NCBI RefSeq assembly: GCF_003865345.1
Contig: NZ_RMVE01000003.1
Span: 248,001 to 312,000 of the forward strand
Source: Nonlabens xiamenensis
GTDB taxonomy: Bacteria; Bacteroidota; Bacteroidia; Flavobacteriales; Flavobacteriaceae
Reading direction: 5' to 3'
DNA length: 64,000 nucleotides
Below are positions 25,737 to 33,413 of this stretch, in pieces. Below the pieces are notes generated by a model. The model had not been told where the DNA came from and did not search any database. It saw only the letters and a program-made list of their open reading frames with translations. Position numbers and translations under genes: made by a program. Within the stretch, counting starts at the first letter, position 1, and every line of letters starts with the position of its first letter.

Positions 25737-27191
25737 ATGTATAAGAATGATACCATCGTTGCTTTGGCAACACCGGCAGGAACTGGAGCCATCGCAGTGG
25801 TCCGCCTTTCTGGTCCGGCTTCCCACGAAATTGCCTCTCGCCTCTTTCTTCCCGCGAGCATTTCCCGTAAGGAAGTCAATATTGAGCAGGAATTGGTACA
25901 CGGCCAGCATTATCATAAGTTGGCCGCCAATACGGTGACACTAGGTCATATTTACCAAGGAGACCGCATCGTGGACGAAGTATTGCTCACTAAATTTGAG
26001 GCACCCAGATCTTATACAGGCGAACATGTGGTAGAAATTTCCTGTCATGGATCAATTTATATTCAGCAGGAATTGATCGCCCTGTGCCTACAACAAGGCG
26101 CACGTATGGCCGAGGCTGGCGAATTCACCCTTCAGGCATTTCTCAATGCTAAAATGGACCTGTCTCAAGCTGAGGCGGTGGCCGATTTAATCTCTAGCGA
26201 AAGTGAGACGGCGCATCAAATTGCGATCCAGCAAATGCGTGGTGGGTTTTCTGGCGAATTAAAAGAGCTGCGCTCGCAATTACTCAACTTTGCTAGTTTA
26301 ATCGAGTTGGAACTGGATTTCAGTGAGGAAGATGTGGCTTTTGCCAATCGTGACGACTTGCGTCAACTGCTGACGGAAAGTCAGCAAACCCTGCGTAAAT
26401 TGATTGATTCCTTTGCGCTGGGAAATGTTTTAAAATCAGGGATACCAGTCGCCATTGTGGGTGAACCTAATGTAGGGAAGTCCACGCTGCTGAATGCTTT
26501 ACTTAATGAGGAAAAAGCAATTGTCAGTGACATAGCAGGTACTACCAGAGACAGTATTGAAGACGAAATCAACATTGAGGGCGTCCGTTTTAGGTTGATC
26601 GATACCGCCGGATTACGTGAAACTACGGATACCATTGAGGGAATGGGGATTCAGCGATCCTATGCCAAGGCTGAACAATCAAAGCTCGTGTTGTATCTAC
26701 TGGATGCCACCCAACTCAATACGCCTCCAAGAATTATTCACTGTCTGATGCGCATCCAGATCATGCGTGAAAAATTTCCGGACAAACCTTTGGTGGTAGT
26801 TTTAAATAAAATTGATCAAATCTCAGGTCTTGAGCACGCCGAAATTACCAAACAAATCCATAAGAAGTCCCCAGAGACCATACTGATCTCTCTGAGCGCC
26901 AAATCTAAGGCAGGTGTAGACGAACTTAAATCGGCATTGGTCCAGAGTTTCAATAGCGGTGCTTTATCACAAGATGATTCTATTGTAAGCAACGCGCGTC
27001 ACTATGATGCCCTCCAAAAAGCCTATGCAAGCCTGTTGGAAGTACAGGAAGGTATTGAAAACGATATCTCCAGCGAATTTCTCGCCATTGATATCAAAGC
27101 TACCGCAGAAGCCCTGGGAGTCATTACCGGAGAAATCACCAACGATGAATTGTTGGGGAACATTTTTAGTCAGTTTTGTATCGGAAAGTAG
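25737..27191 (+). CDS. mnmE: tRNA uridine-5-carboxymethylaminomethyl modification GTPase
   Basis: With MnmG, modifies the wobble uridine of certain tRNAs. The 484-residue protein begins DTIVALATPAGTGAIAVVRLSG; the GTPase domain carries Walker A GEPNVGKST, DIAGTTRD, DTAGLRE and NKID; and the C-terminus is CIGK, matching the conserved CIGK ending with the cysteine needed for the reaction. Slightly longer than the enterobacterial enzyme (about 454), with extra residues in the N-terminal domain and GTPase region. Likely leaderless, given the promoter box directly before the ATG. Convergent with the HupE gene. Confidence 0.97.
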   Translation: MYKNDTIVALATPAGTGAIAVVRLSGPASHEIASRLFLPASISRKEVNIEQELVHGQHYHKLAANTVTLGHIYQGDRIVDEVLLTKFEAPRSYTGEHVVEISCHGSIYIQQELIALCLQQGARMAEAGEFTLQAFLNAKMDLSQAEAVADLISSESETAHQIAIQQMRGGFSGELKELRSQLLNFASLIELELDFSEEDVAFANRDDLRQLLTESQQTLRKLIDSFALGNVLKSGIPVAIVGEPNVGKSTLLNALLNEEKAIVSDIAGTTRDSIEDEINIEGVRFRLIDTAGLRETTDTIEGMGIQRSYAKAEQSKLVLYLLDATQLNTPPRIIHCLMRIQIMREKFPDKPLVVVLNKIDQISGLEHAEITKQIHKKSPETILISLSAKSKAGVDELKSALVQSFNSGALSQDDSIVSNARHYDALQKAYASLLEVQEGIENDISSEFLAIDIKATAEALGVITGEITNDELLGNIFSQFCIGK

Positions 27192-27228
27192 AAGTAGTGA
27201 AAATGATCTGCCATACTTGTAAAGTGGT

Positions 27229-27906
27229 TTATGATGTCAGAAAATATTGATATATCTGATAAAGAAATAATCCCAAACCAGCGATAACCAGGTACCAGTT
27301 GACGGCTTTATAAAAAGCTTGGTATTGGGTCCGCTTTCGCGAAAGCGAGATCATAAAAACTATCGGAATCAACGCCAGCACCTGGCCTATTTCCACTCCT
27401 AGATTAAAGCACAAGATTTTTGACAGAAATTCATCACTACCAGTTTCAAAGGATTGTAGCCGTGTGGATAATCCAAAGCCGTGAATCAAGCCAAAAAAGC
27501 CAACCATTAAAAGAAGATTTGGCGTTTTAATACCTATACGTTGAAAGCTATCTAAATTTTCCAGCCCTTTGTACAACACACTTAGTGCAATGACAGCGTC
27601 CACCAGATATTCGTTGGCACTAATGCCCAAATAAGTAGCGCCAATTAAGGTCACACAATGCCCTAGGGTAAAAACACTGATGAACTTAAGGATATCCTTA
27701 AAGCTTCTTAAATAAAAAACTACACCGGTCAGAAATAACAAATGGTCGTAACCGGTGAGCATATGTGTCGCTCCTACCCTAATGTATGCCATCAGACCTC
27801 CTTGCGACAATAGTGCCTGATCTGCGCTGGTCACATCATGGGCAAATGACAAGAAGGGTAATAAGATCAAGACCGCAGCAAGCGTCATTTGCCTGGATTT
27901 AGGCAT
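27229..27906 (-). CDS. HupE/UreJ family metal permease-like protein
   Basis: A 225-residue protein with a signal peptide (residues 1-22, mature end HDVTSADQ) and six hydrophobic segments. Conserved histidines sit in GYDHLLFLTG (His55), LGHCVTLIG (His83) and FFGLIHGFGLS (His142), typical of HupE/UreJ proteins, thought to take up nickel or cobalt. Its start overlaps the His-rich DUF4198 gene by 8 bp, so the two are coupled and likely handle one metal. The palindrome at 27333-27346 encodes LSRKR in the last cytoplasmic loop. Metal identity is an inference. Confidence 0.85.
   Translation of the reverse strand: MPKSRQMTLAAVLILLPFLSFAHDVTSADQALLSQGGLMAYIRVGATHMLTGYDHLLFLTGVVFYLRSFKDILKFISVFTLGHCVTLIGATYLGISANEYLVDAVIALSVLYKGLENLDSFQRIGIKTPNLLLMVGFFGLIHGFGLSTRLQSFETGSDEFLSKILCFNLGVEIGQVLALIPIVFMISLSRKRTQYQAFYKAVNWYLVIAGLGLFLYQIYQYFLTS
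27333..27346. repeat. Iterated palindrome copy 7 (in HupE-like gene)
   Basis: Perfect GCTTTCGCGAAAGC, read in the third frame as LSRKR in a basic loop before the last helix. Confidence 0.95.
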
Positions 27907-28975
27907 TGGTAGATTTTTTACTGAATAGCATAAATAGAAGGAGGATCGCCACTATACTTCCCACGACAAACCACCAGGTGGGAATACCTTCATCCTCATG
28001 GTTATGGTCATGATCATGTGTGGTATCGTCATGGCGATGGGTAGTTTCAAAAGTCAGCGTGGCCCATTTAGATCGATGGGTCAGGCTATCCACATCCTTT
28101 GCCTCTGTCATATAAATCGTGCGGAGGTAATAAATACCATCATGAGGTAAATGAAGACTGAGCATTCCCTCTGCATCTGTACGTAGCTGCTGACCTTCAG
28201 TATGGGTGTGGTTGGAGTTTTCATCTTCCATGTTCTCATGTGAATGGCCATGTTGTCCAGCGTCCCCAACATGATCATGGTGATGATCTCCTAGCTCATT
28301 GTTGTGGGTGTGATCATGATTCTCCCCCGATTTCTCCTGATGCTGATGTCCAGACGGTACGTAATCTGCATAGACTAATTGGTCAGGCAAGGCTTGTCCC
28401 TCATGCAACAGCTGAATCCTTATATGGTCTCCTGTATAGGCATCATATGGATTGGATTGTGGTACAAATTCAATGGGATAGCCCAACTTAGTTTTCCAAT
28501 CGTCGGTGCGCTTCTCTCCTACCTGATAAATAGCCTTGACGTGTTTTTGATAACTTTCTACCGCGTCTTGTTTCATTTTACCTGCCTGCTTTCGGGCAGC
28601 CAACATATCCAATACACCATCGTGGGTAAGGTAGTCATTAAATTTATCGGCGCTGAGCTTAATATTACGGGCTTTAGTGGATACCCCAGCCACATAAGTT
28701 CCTGATTCACCTGTATTAAAGTTGACTTGGGTAATCGTACTGTCCAAATCTTGCCAGGCGGAAGAAATGATAGCTTTACGCTCTCCATGAGATACTATGG
28801 AGGCATCAAGCATACGATCTCTGGTGATCGTGTTTTCACTTTTCTCAAAAGTACCGTTGTATAATTGAAGGCTAACCGCTGATTGCTCTGGAACAAAATA
28901 AGTTTCCATTTTTAAATAGAGATCATGGCTGCATAAAAGTAGAACCAATAAAAGTAGAATGCAGGGTCGACGCAT
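27899..28975 (-). CDS. DUF4198 family metal-binding protein with His-rich insert and C-terminal anchor
   Basis: A 358-residue exported protein. Signal peptide (1-15), then mature SHDLYLKMETYFV, the start typical of DUF4198, a periplasmic domain linked to nickel uptake. A His-rich insert at 210-258 contains 14 histidines in HDH/HHHDH patterns; a second cluster of six histidines (313-326) precedes a C-terminal transmembrane helix (about 333-350) with a KK end, so it is anchored with the domain outside. It is followed by the HupE-like permease gene (8-bp overlap), which suggests it buffers or delivers a metal such as nickel, cobalt or zinc. Which metal is not visible. Confidence 0.8.
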   Translation of the reverse strand: MRRPCILLLLVLLLCSHDLYLKMETYFVPEQSAVSLQLYNGTFEKSENTITRDRMLDASIVSHGERKAIISSAWQDLDSTITQVNFNTGESGTYVAGVSTKARNIKLSADKFNDYLTHDGVLDMLAARKQAGKMKQDAVESYQKHVKAIYQVGEKRTDDWKTKLGYPIEFVPQSNPYDAYTGDHIRIQLLHEGQALPDQLVYADYVPSGHQHQEKSGENHDHTHNNELGDHHHDHVGDAGQHGHSHENMEDENSNHTHTEGQQLRTDAEGMLSLHLPHDGIYYLRTIYMTEAKDVDSLTHRSKWATLTFETTHRHDDTTHDHDHNHEDEGIPTWWFVVGSIVAILLLFMLFSKKSTNA

Positions 28976-29140
28976 AAATGATATTTTAGGTTCAAAGATA
29001 CGTTACAACAGAGTTCTTGGTTTTATATGCCCTTAAATTATTGGAATTTCATATGCCCATATCGGCACCTCCCTGTGACCTATCAGGAACTGCTCATTCT
29101 GATAAAAAAACTTTATATTTCCAAAACAGCAATCAGCTGC

Positions 29141-29635
29141 CTAGCATCCGAATTGTTGGTCCCAGTCTTTTTTCTTTTTAGAAAAATATCTACTGCCCAT
29201 ATAGCCGGTAAAACCGCTGGAAACACCTATCAAAGCATAAAAAACAATGTAATTCTCAGAGATTCCCAGTATATGGGGAAGTCTTGTAAAAATCTCTGCA
29301 GCAAATGCACAGTACAATCCAATCACCGACCAATACATCCATGAAAGATGCAGAGTTAGTGGTTGCCTAAACCACTTTTTAAAATACAGGGGAAACATCC
29401 CAAGCAACAAAGTAGCGCTGCTTATAGCGGCAAAAAAATGAAGAATACCTAATCCCTGATGCACGCGGTAAATCATAAAGGCGGTAATGCAAACTACAAG
29501 CATGCAGATTCCATACAATCGACCTATGCGTCGGTGGACCAAATCTCCTTTGGTTCGCGTTAGTATGATCGTTCCAAAAATCAAAGCGAATACAGCTGCC
29601 AAGGTATGCAGCCAACCGGTGAAATCATGAGGCAT
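29141..29635 (-). CDS. DUF2306-like small membrane protein
   Basis: A 164-residue membrane protein with four or five hydrophobic segments. The start MPHDFTGWLHTLAAVFALIFGT, followed by HRRIGRLYGICMLV and LHFFAAISSATLLLG, matches the DUF2306 pattern of membrane histidines and an HRxxGR loop, possibly for heme or quinone binding, but the function is unknown. The ATG at 29635 was chosen because sequence before it (to 29839) is not hydrophobic in the right way and lacks family similarity. The C-terminus is basic and then acidic (KKKKDWDQQ). Divergent from the secreted protein gene to the right. Confidence 0.65.
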   Translation of the reverse strand: MPHDFTGWLHTLAAVFALIFGTIILTRTKGDLVHRRIGRLYGICMLVVCITAFMIYRVHQGLGILHFFAAISSATLLLGMFPLYFKKWFRQPLTLHLSWMYWSVIGLYCAFAAEIFTRLPHILGISENYIVFYALIGVSSGFTGYMGSRYFSKKKKDWDQQFGC

Positions 29636-30148
29636 AATTCTAATTTTGGAAGAAAAGTAGCTGAAGATCCGATATTCAGTAAAATAAAATGACCGAACTG
29701 TAATTCTCGGTGTCTGAATTGTCATCCGCAAACAGACCGACAAATTCCTGAACACCATAGGGAGATAGTATGCAATCGCTGGAAGAAATAGAAATCGATA
29801 CCAATACATGCCCAAGAAAATGGTATAAGCCCGGAACAACGGTCCAATTATTTTTCACATCGCAGTGAAGACATGAAATAAGCTGAAAATTCAGAAACGA
29901 TTACCTAGACGAATTGAACAAGTAGTCTCCAATGGATGAGTAAATTCAACCCATCTATTCTCAGAGAGTTGTTTTGACCGAACAAATTGAGCATCTTATC
30001 TAAATCACTGATTACAAAGGTTATTAGACAAACAACAATGCACATTTGTCTCATAAAATCTTTAATTTTCGACCGTAGAATCTGAGACAGAAAATCTTCA
30101 TCTGAAGATGAGGAAGTACGCGTCAGACTTAAAGTTAAATACGGCCTT
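29636..30148. other. 513-bp intergenic region
   Basis: No gene I can support lies here; open frames on the minus strand (29676-29858 and 29905-30168) lack features of real genes. A short palindrome TCATCTGAAGATGA (30098-30111) sits 38 bp before the next start and could be an operator. Confidence 0.4.
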
Positions 30149-31198
30149 ATGAAACAAATTACATGCACATTCCTGATAATGATCAGCCTTCACCTGTATG
30201 CACAAGTAGGTATAAATACAGATGATCCCAGGGATGGCGCTGTTTTGGACATTGTCGGAGATGGTACTCAGGGGATCGTACTTCCCGAAGTAGCATTGAC
30301 CTCGCTTACCAGCTTAAGTCCCGTTTTAGGCACTGGAATATCTGGTATGTTGGTTTATAATACCAATGCAGCTTTGCCAGGAGGAACTGGGGTATACTTG
30401 TGGAATGGAACCGCCTGGAGCAATGTACAAAGTAGTGGAGGTACGGCAGCCTGGGAGCTCACTGGGAACACTGGAACTTTGCCCACCCATTATATTGGAA
30501 CAGCAGATGCTACAGATCTGGTATTACGCACCAATGGGGTTGAACGTGTGAGAATTGAGGATACAGGAAGTATAGATATCAATTATTCCGGCACGGAAAA
30601 CGTTCTGGAAGTTAACGGTACCAGCACCGCAGCAGGTCCAGCACTTACCATAGGCCAATTTTCCTATACGGGCACCTTTGTGGACGACCATATAGGTGTT
30701 GCTGGAACTTCAAATCCAGCTGCGGGTTGGGGAGTTGGAGTGTATGGAGATGGAGGCTTTTATGGTGTGTACTCTGATGGTGACTTGGGCGCTACGGGTA
30801 CCAAAACTTTTATTATCGATCATCCTGCGGATCCAGAAAACCTTTATTTAAGGCATTTTAGTATGGAAAGTAATGAGGTCCTGAATCATTATCGTGGTGT
30901 AGTGACACTGGATGCTTCTGGAAACGCGGTTATTTCCATGCCTGAATACTATGAATTGATCAACAAATCTCCTAGTTATCAACTCACTCCTGTAGGAGCA
31001 GCTATGCCAAATCTGCATGTTTCAGAAGAAATCCAACATGGCAGTTTCCGTATTTCAGGAGGTGTTCCTTTTAAAAAGGTTTCTTGGAATGTCACAGCCG
31101 TGCGCAATGATCCTTATCTGCAGAAAAATCCAGAGAAAAGAGCTGTAGAATTAGACAAAAAGCAGCACAAAATTCCAACATTTAAATCCCACAACTGA
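30149..31198 (+). CDS. Secreted protein with a common flavobacterial surface N-region and conserved C-terminal domain
   Basis: A 349-residue exported protein. The signal peptide ends at YAQ (about residue 19), followed by VGINTDDPRDGAVLDI, a motif found at the start of many flavobacterial surface and tail-fibre-like proteins. A Gly/Thr-rich beta region follows to about 220. The C-terminal part, TFIIDHPADPENLYLRH through VRNDPYLQK, belongs to a family I recall from Bacteroidota and other bacteria in many otherwise different proteins. No T9SS tail is obvious. Function unknown. It stands alone, with a long upstream region. Confidence 0.7.
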   Translation: MKQITCTFLIMISLHLYAQVGINTDDPRDGAVLDIVGDGTQGIVLPEVALTSLTSLSPVLGTGISGMLVYNTNAALPGGTGVYLWNGTAWSNVQSSGGTAAWELTGNTGTLPTHYIGTADATDLVLRTNGVERVRIEDTGSIDINYSGTENVLEVNGTSTAAGPALTIGQFSYTGTFVDDHIGVAGTSNPAAGWGVGVYGDGGFYGVYSDGDLGATGTKTFIIDHPADPENLYLRHFSMESNEVLNHYRGVVTLDASGNAVISMPEYYELINKSPSYQLTPVGAAMPNLHVSEEIQHGSFRISGGVPFKKVSWNVTAVRNDPYLQKNPEKRAVELDKKQHKIPTFKSHN

Positions 31199-31334
31199 CG
31201 CTCAACATGATGGGCTGATCAAATAGATGATGCTACTGTAAATCTGTTAGAAATAAATCGTAGAGAAGTTCTGCGGGAAAAATCTTATCTTTTCCTTAGC
31301 ACAATTCAGCTGTCTTTGGTAGCATCTTTACCCC

Positions 31335-32231
31335 ATGGCGACTAGTTTAAAAAAAACAAAGATCATCACTATCGTGTTGATCGTCATGAGTTCGATCGGA
31401 CTTTATCTGGCTTTTGCCCTTAAAGCACAAGCCCCTGCTAAAGTTTCCAATGAACATTTTGAAGTTGTAAAACGCTGGAATCTTCCCGCTAAGCTCAACG
31501 AGATAAGCGGCATCGCTTGGTTAAGTAATGATCAAATCGCTTGCGTAGAAGATGAAGACGGGATCATATTTATTTATGATCTACAACAAAACAAAATAAT
31601 TCAATCCGTTGATTTTGCTGGTAAGGGTGATTTTGAGGGTCTCGCATTAAATCAAGGCGATGCCTATGCCATACGTAGCGACGGACTTCTTTTTGAAATA
31701 CCTCGCTTTCGCGAAAGCGATCCAAAAAGCATTCCGCATAAAACCGTTTTTTCTTCCTATAATAATATCGAAAGTCTTTTTTATGATGCTGCCAACCATA
31801 GGCTATTGACCATGCCCAAAGACAAAGATCTTTCCCAAACAGAAAAAAAAGGGATTTATGTGGTTGAATTGCCTAGTTTTCATATGGACAATACGCCAAA
31901 GATTAGCGTTGATTTCAACCATCCAGATTTAACCGCGGAGCAAATTCGACTGCTTAAGAGTAATTTTAATCCGTCTGATATTGCGATTCATCCGAAAACT
32001 AAAGAAATTCTCATCCTGCAGGGAAAAACACCTTTCCTCTATTTCCTGGAATCTGACGGCCGATTTAAAAAAGGATTACCGCTTCCAATCGCTGGTTTTC
32101 CGCAGCCTGAAGGTATATGTTTCAGTCCAGAGGGAAGACTTTTTATTTCTAATGAATCCACCACTTCAGGTCCTAATATTATAGAAATCCGACTTAAAAA
32201 TCCTGAAACAATGGATGAGTTGTCAGAATGA
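31335..32231 (+). CDS. SdiA-regulated-type beta-propeller protein, membrane-anchored
   Basis: A 298-residue protein with an N-terminal membrane segment (about 10-28) and then a propeller-like domain opening with WNLPAKLNEISGIAWLSND and DFEGLALNQGDAYAIRSDG, characteristic of the SdiA-regulated family, named from quorum-sensing regulated genes in enterobacteria; no such regulation is implied here. The palindrome at 31705-31718 encodes RFRES at about residues 124-128, just after a blade turn. It may be co-transcribed with the DUF3810 gene 15 bp downstream. Biochemical role unknown. Confidence 0.8.
   Translation: MATSLKKTKIITIVLIVMSSIGLYLAFALKAQAPAKVSNEHFEVVKRWNLPAKLNEISGIAWLSNDQIACVEDEDGIIFIYDLQQNKIIQSVDFAGKGDFEGLALNQGDAYAIRSDGLLFEIPRFRESDPKSIPHKTVFSSYNNIESLFYDAANHRLLTMPKDKDLSQTEKKGIYVVELPSFHMDNTPKISVDFNHPDLTAEQIRLLKSNFNPSDIAIHPKTKEILILQGKTPFLYFLESDGRFKKGLPLPIAGFPQPEGICFSPEGRLFISNESTTSGPNIIEIRLKNPETMDELSE
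31705..31718. repeat. Iterated palindrome copy 8 (in SdiA-regulated-type gene)
   Basis: Perfect GCTTTCGCGAAAGC, read as RFRES. Confidence 0.95.
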
Positions 32232-32246
32232 TAGTATTTTAGTGTC

Positions 32247-33338
32247 ATGAATAAATCAGCCTACCTGATTTTTGCATCAGGACTGTTATTGTTACAGCTC
32301 TTCTTCTATTATAGTCTGCGCTGGATACCTGAAATTGTAGAGGAATATTATAGCACAGGCATTTATCCTTACATCTCCAAAGCCATGCGTTTTGGTTTAG
32401 GTTGGATACCTTTCTCCTTTGGCGATTTGGTCTACTCAATTGGAATCATCATGATCATCAGATGGTTAATTTTATACGTCAGGAGCTGGATACCGCTTCC
32501 CGCTGGTCGCGAAAGAAAACCACCATATTCAGCAATGCATCGGCATACCCAATTGGTGGTAGGACTGAATGTCATTCTCGGACTCTTCCACATGATGTGG
32601 GGATTTAATTATTACAGATTACCACTCCATCAGGTGCTGGAAATAGAAGCAGAATACACCACAGAAGAATTGCAACTCGTAATAGACCAGTTGATCATTA
32701 CCAGCAACCAACTTCATACCCAACTACAGCCTATTGATAGTTTAGCAGTTGCGTTTGAGGAGAACCAGGCCACGCTCTTTAATCAAGCACCAGAGGCTTT
32801 TGACCGCATTGACCATGTATATCCAGCCCTAGATTATGGCATAGCCAGCATCAAGAAGTCCATGTTGACCATGCCACTTTCACACATGGGATATTCGGGT
32901 TATTTGAACCCCATTACCGGTGAGGCTCAAACCAACGCCTGGATCAATAACTATAAGACACCAGTTTTAATTCTTCACGAAATGTCCCATCAATTGGGAT
33001 TTGCCAAAGAAAACGAGGCCAATTTCATCGCTATCATTGCAGGAATGAATCACAGCGACCCCTATTTTCAATACAGTGCTAGTATTTTTGCCCTGCGGTA
33101 TTGTCTTTCGGATTTAAGTAGACGGGATCCTGAGGTTTACCAACAACTCAAAGGGAAGATACGCCCAGGCATCTTTGCCAATTACCAAGAACTCAGGGAT
33201 TTTTGGATCCAGTATGAAGGCATCATCGAGGAAGTCTCTCAAGTTACCTATAATACCTACCTCAAAGCCAATAACCAACCCGATGGCATGCAAACCTATA
33301 GCTATGTAGTGGCCTTGCTGGTGAATTATTTTAAATAG
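32247..33338 (+). CDS. DUF3810 family membrane protein with HExxH motif
   Basis: A 363-residue protein with two to three N-terminal transmembrane segments (about 5-25, 50-70 and 95-115) and an outward domain. LHEMSHQLGFAKENEANF contains HExSH followed by a Glu about ten residues later, a gluzincin-like zinc site, so it may be a membrane metallopeptidase. The family is frequent in flavobacteria and uncharacterised. It follows the SdiA-regulated-type gene by 15 bp, so the two are likely one transcript. Confidence 0.82.
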   Translation: MNKSAYLIFASGLLLLQLFFYYSLRWIPEIVEEYYSTGIYPYISKAMRFGLGWIPFSFGDLVYSIGIIMIIRWLILYVRSWIPLPAGRERKPPYSAMHRHTQLVVGLNVILGLFHMMWGFNYYRLPLHQVLEIEAEYTTEELQLVIDQLIITSNQLHTQLQPIDSLAVAFEENQATLFNQAPEAFDRIDHVYPALDYGIASIKKSMLTMPLSHMGYSGYLNPITGEAQTNAWINNYKTPVLILHEMSHQLGFAKENEANFIAIIAGMNHSDPYFQYSASIFALRYCLSDLSRRDPEVYQQLKGKIRPGIFANYQELRDFWIQYEGIIEEVSQVTYNTYLKANNQPDGMQTYSYVVALLVNYFK

Positions 33339-33413
33339 CCAGTCAATGAATTATCTAATGTGAATATTCATTTTAGATTTGGTTATATTTAGGCCTCGTA
33401 AATAAAAGCTTAA

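Noticed and set aside
29905-30168. Small minus-strand open frame in the 513-bp gap
   Set aside because: Composition unlike a protein, no promoter, and it overlaps the start of the secreted protein gene.
32505-32520. GGTCGCGAAAG in the DUF3810 gene as a palindrome copy
   Set aside because: Only one half matches; too many mismatches for a credible copy.
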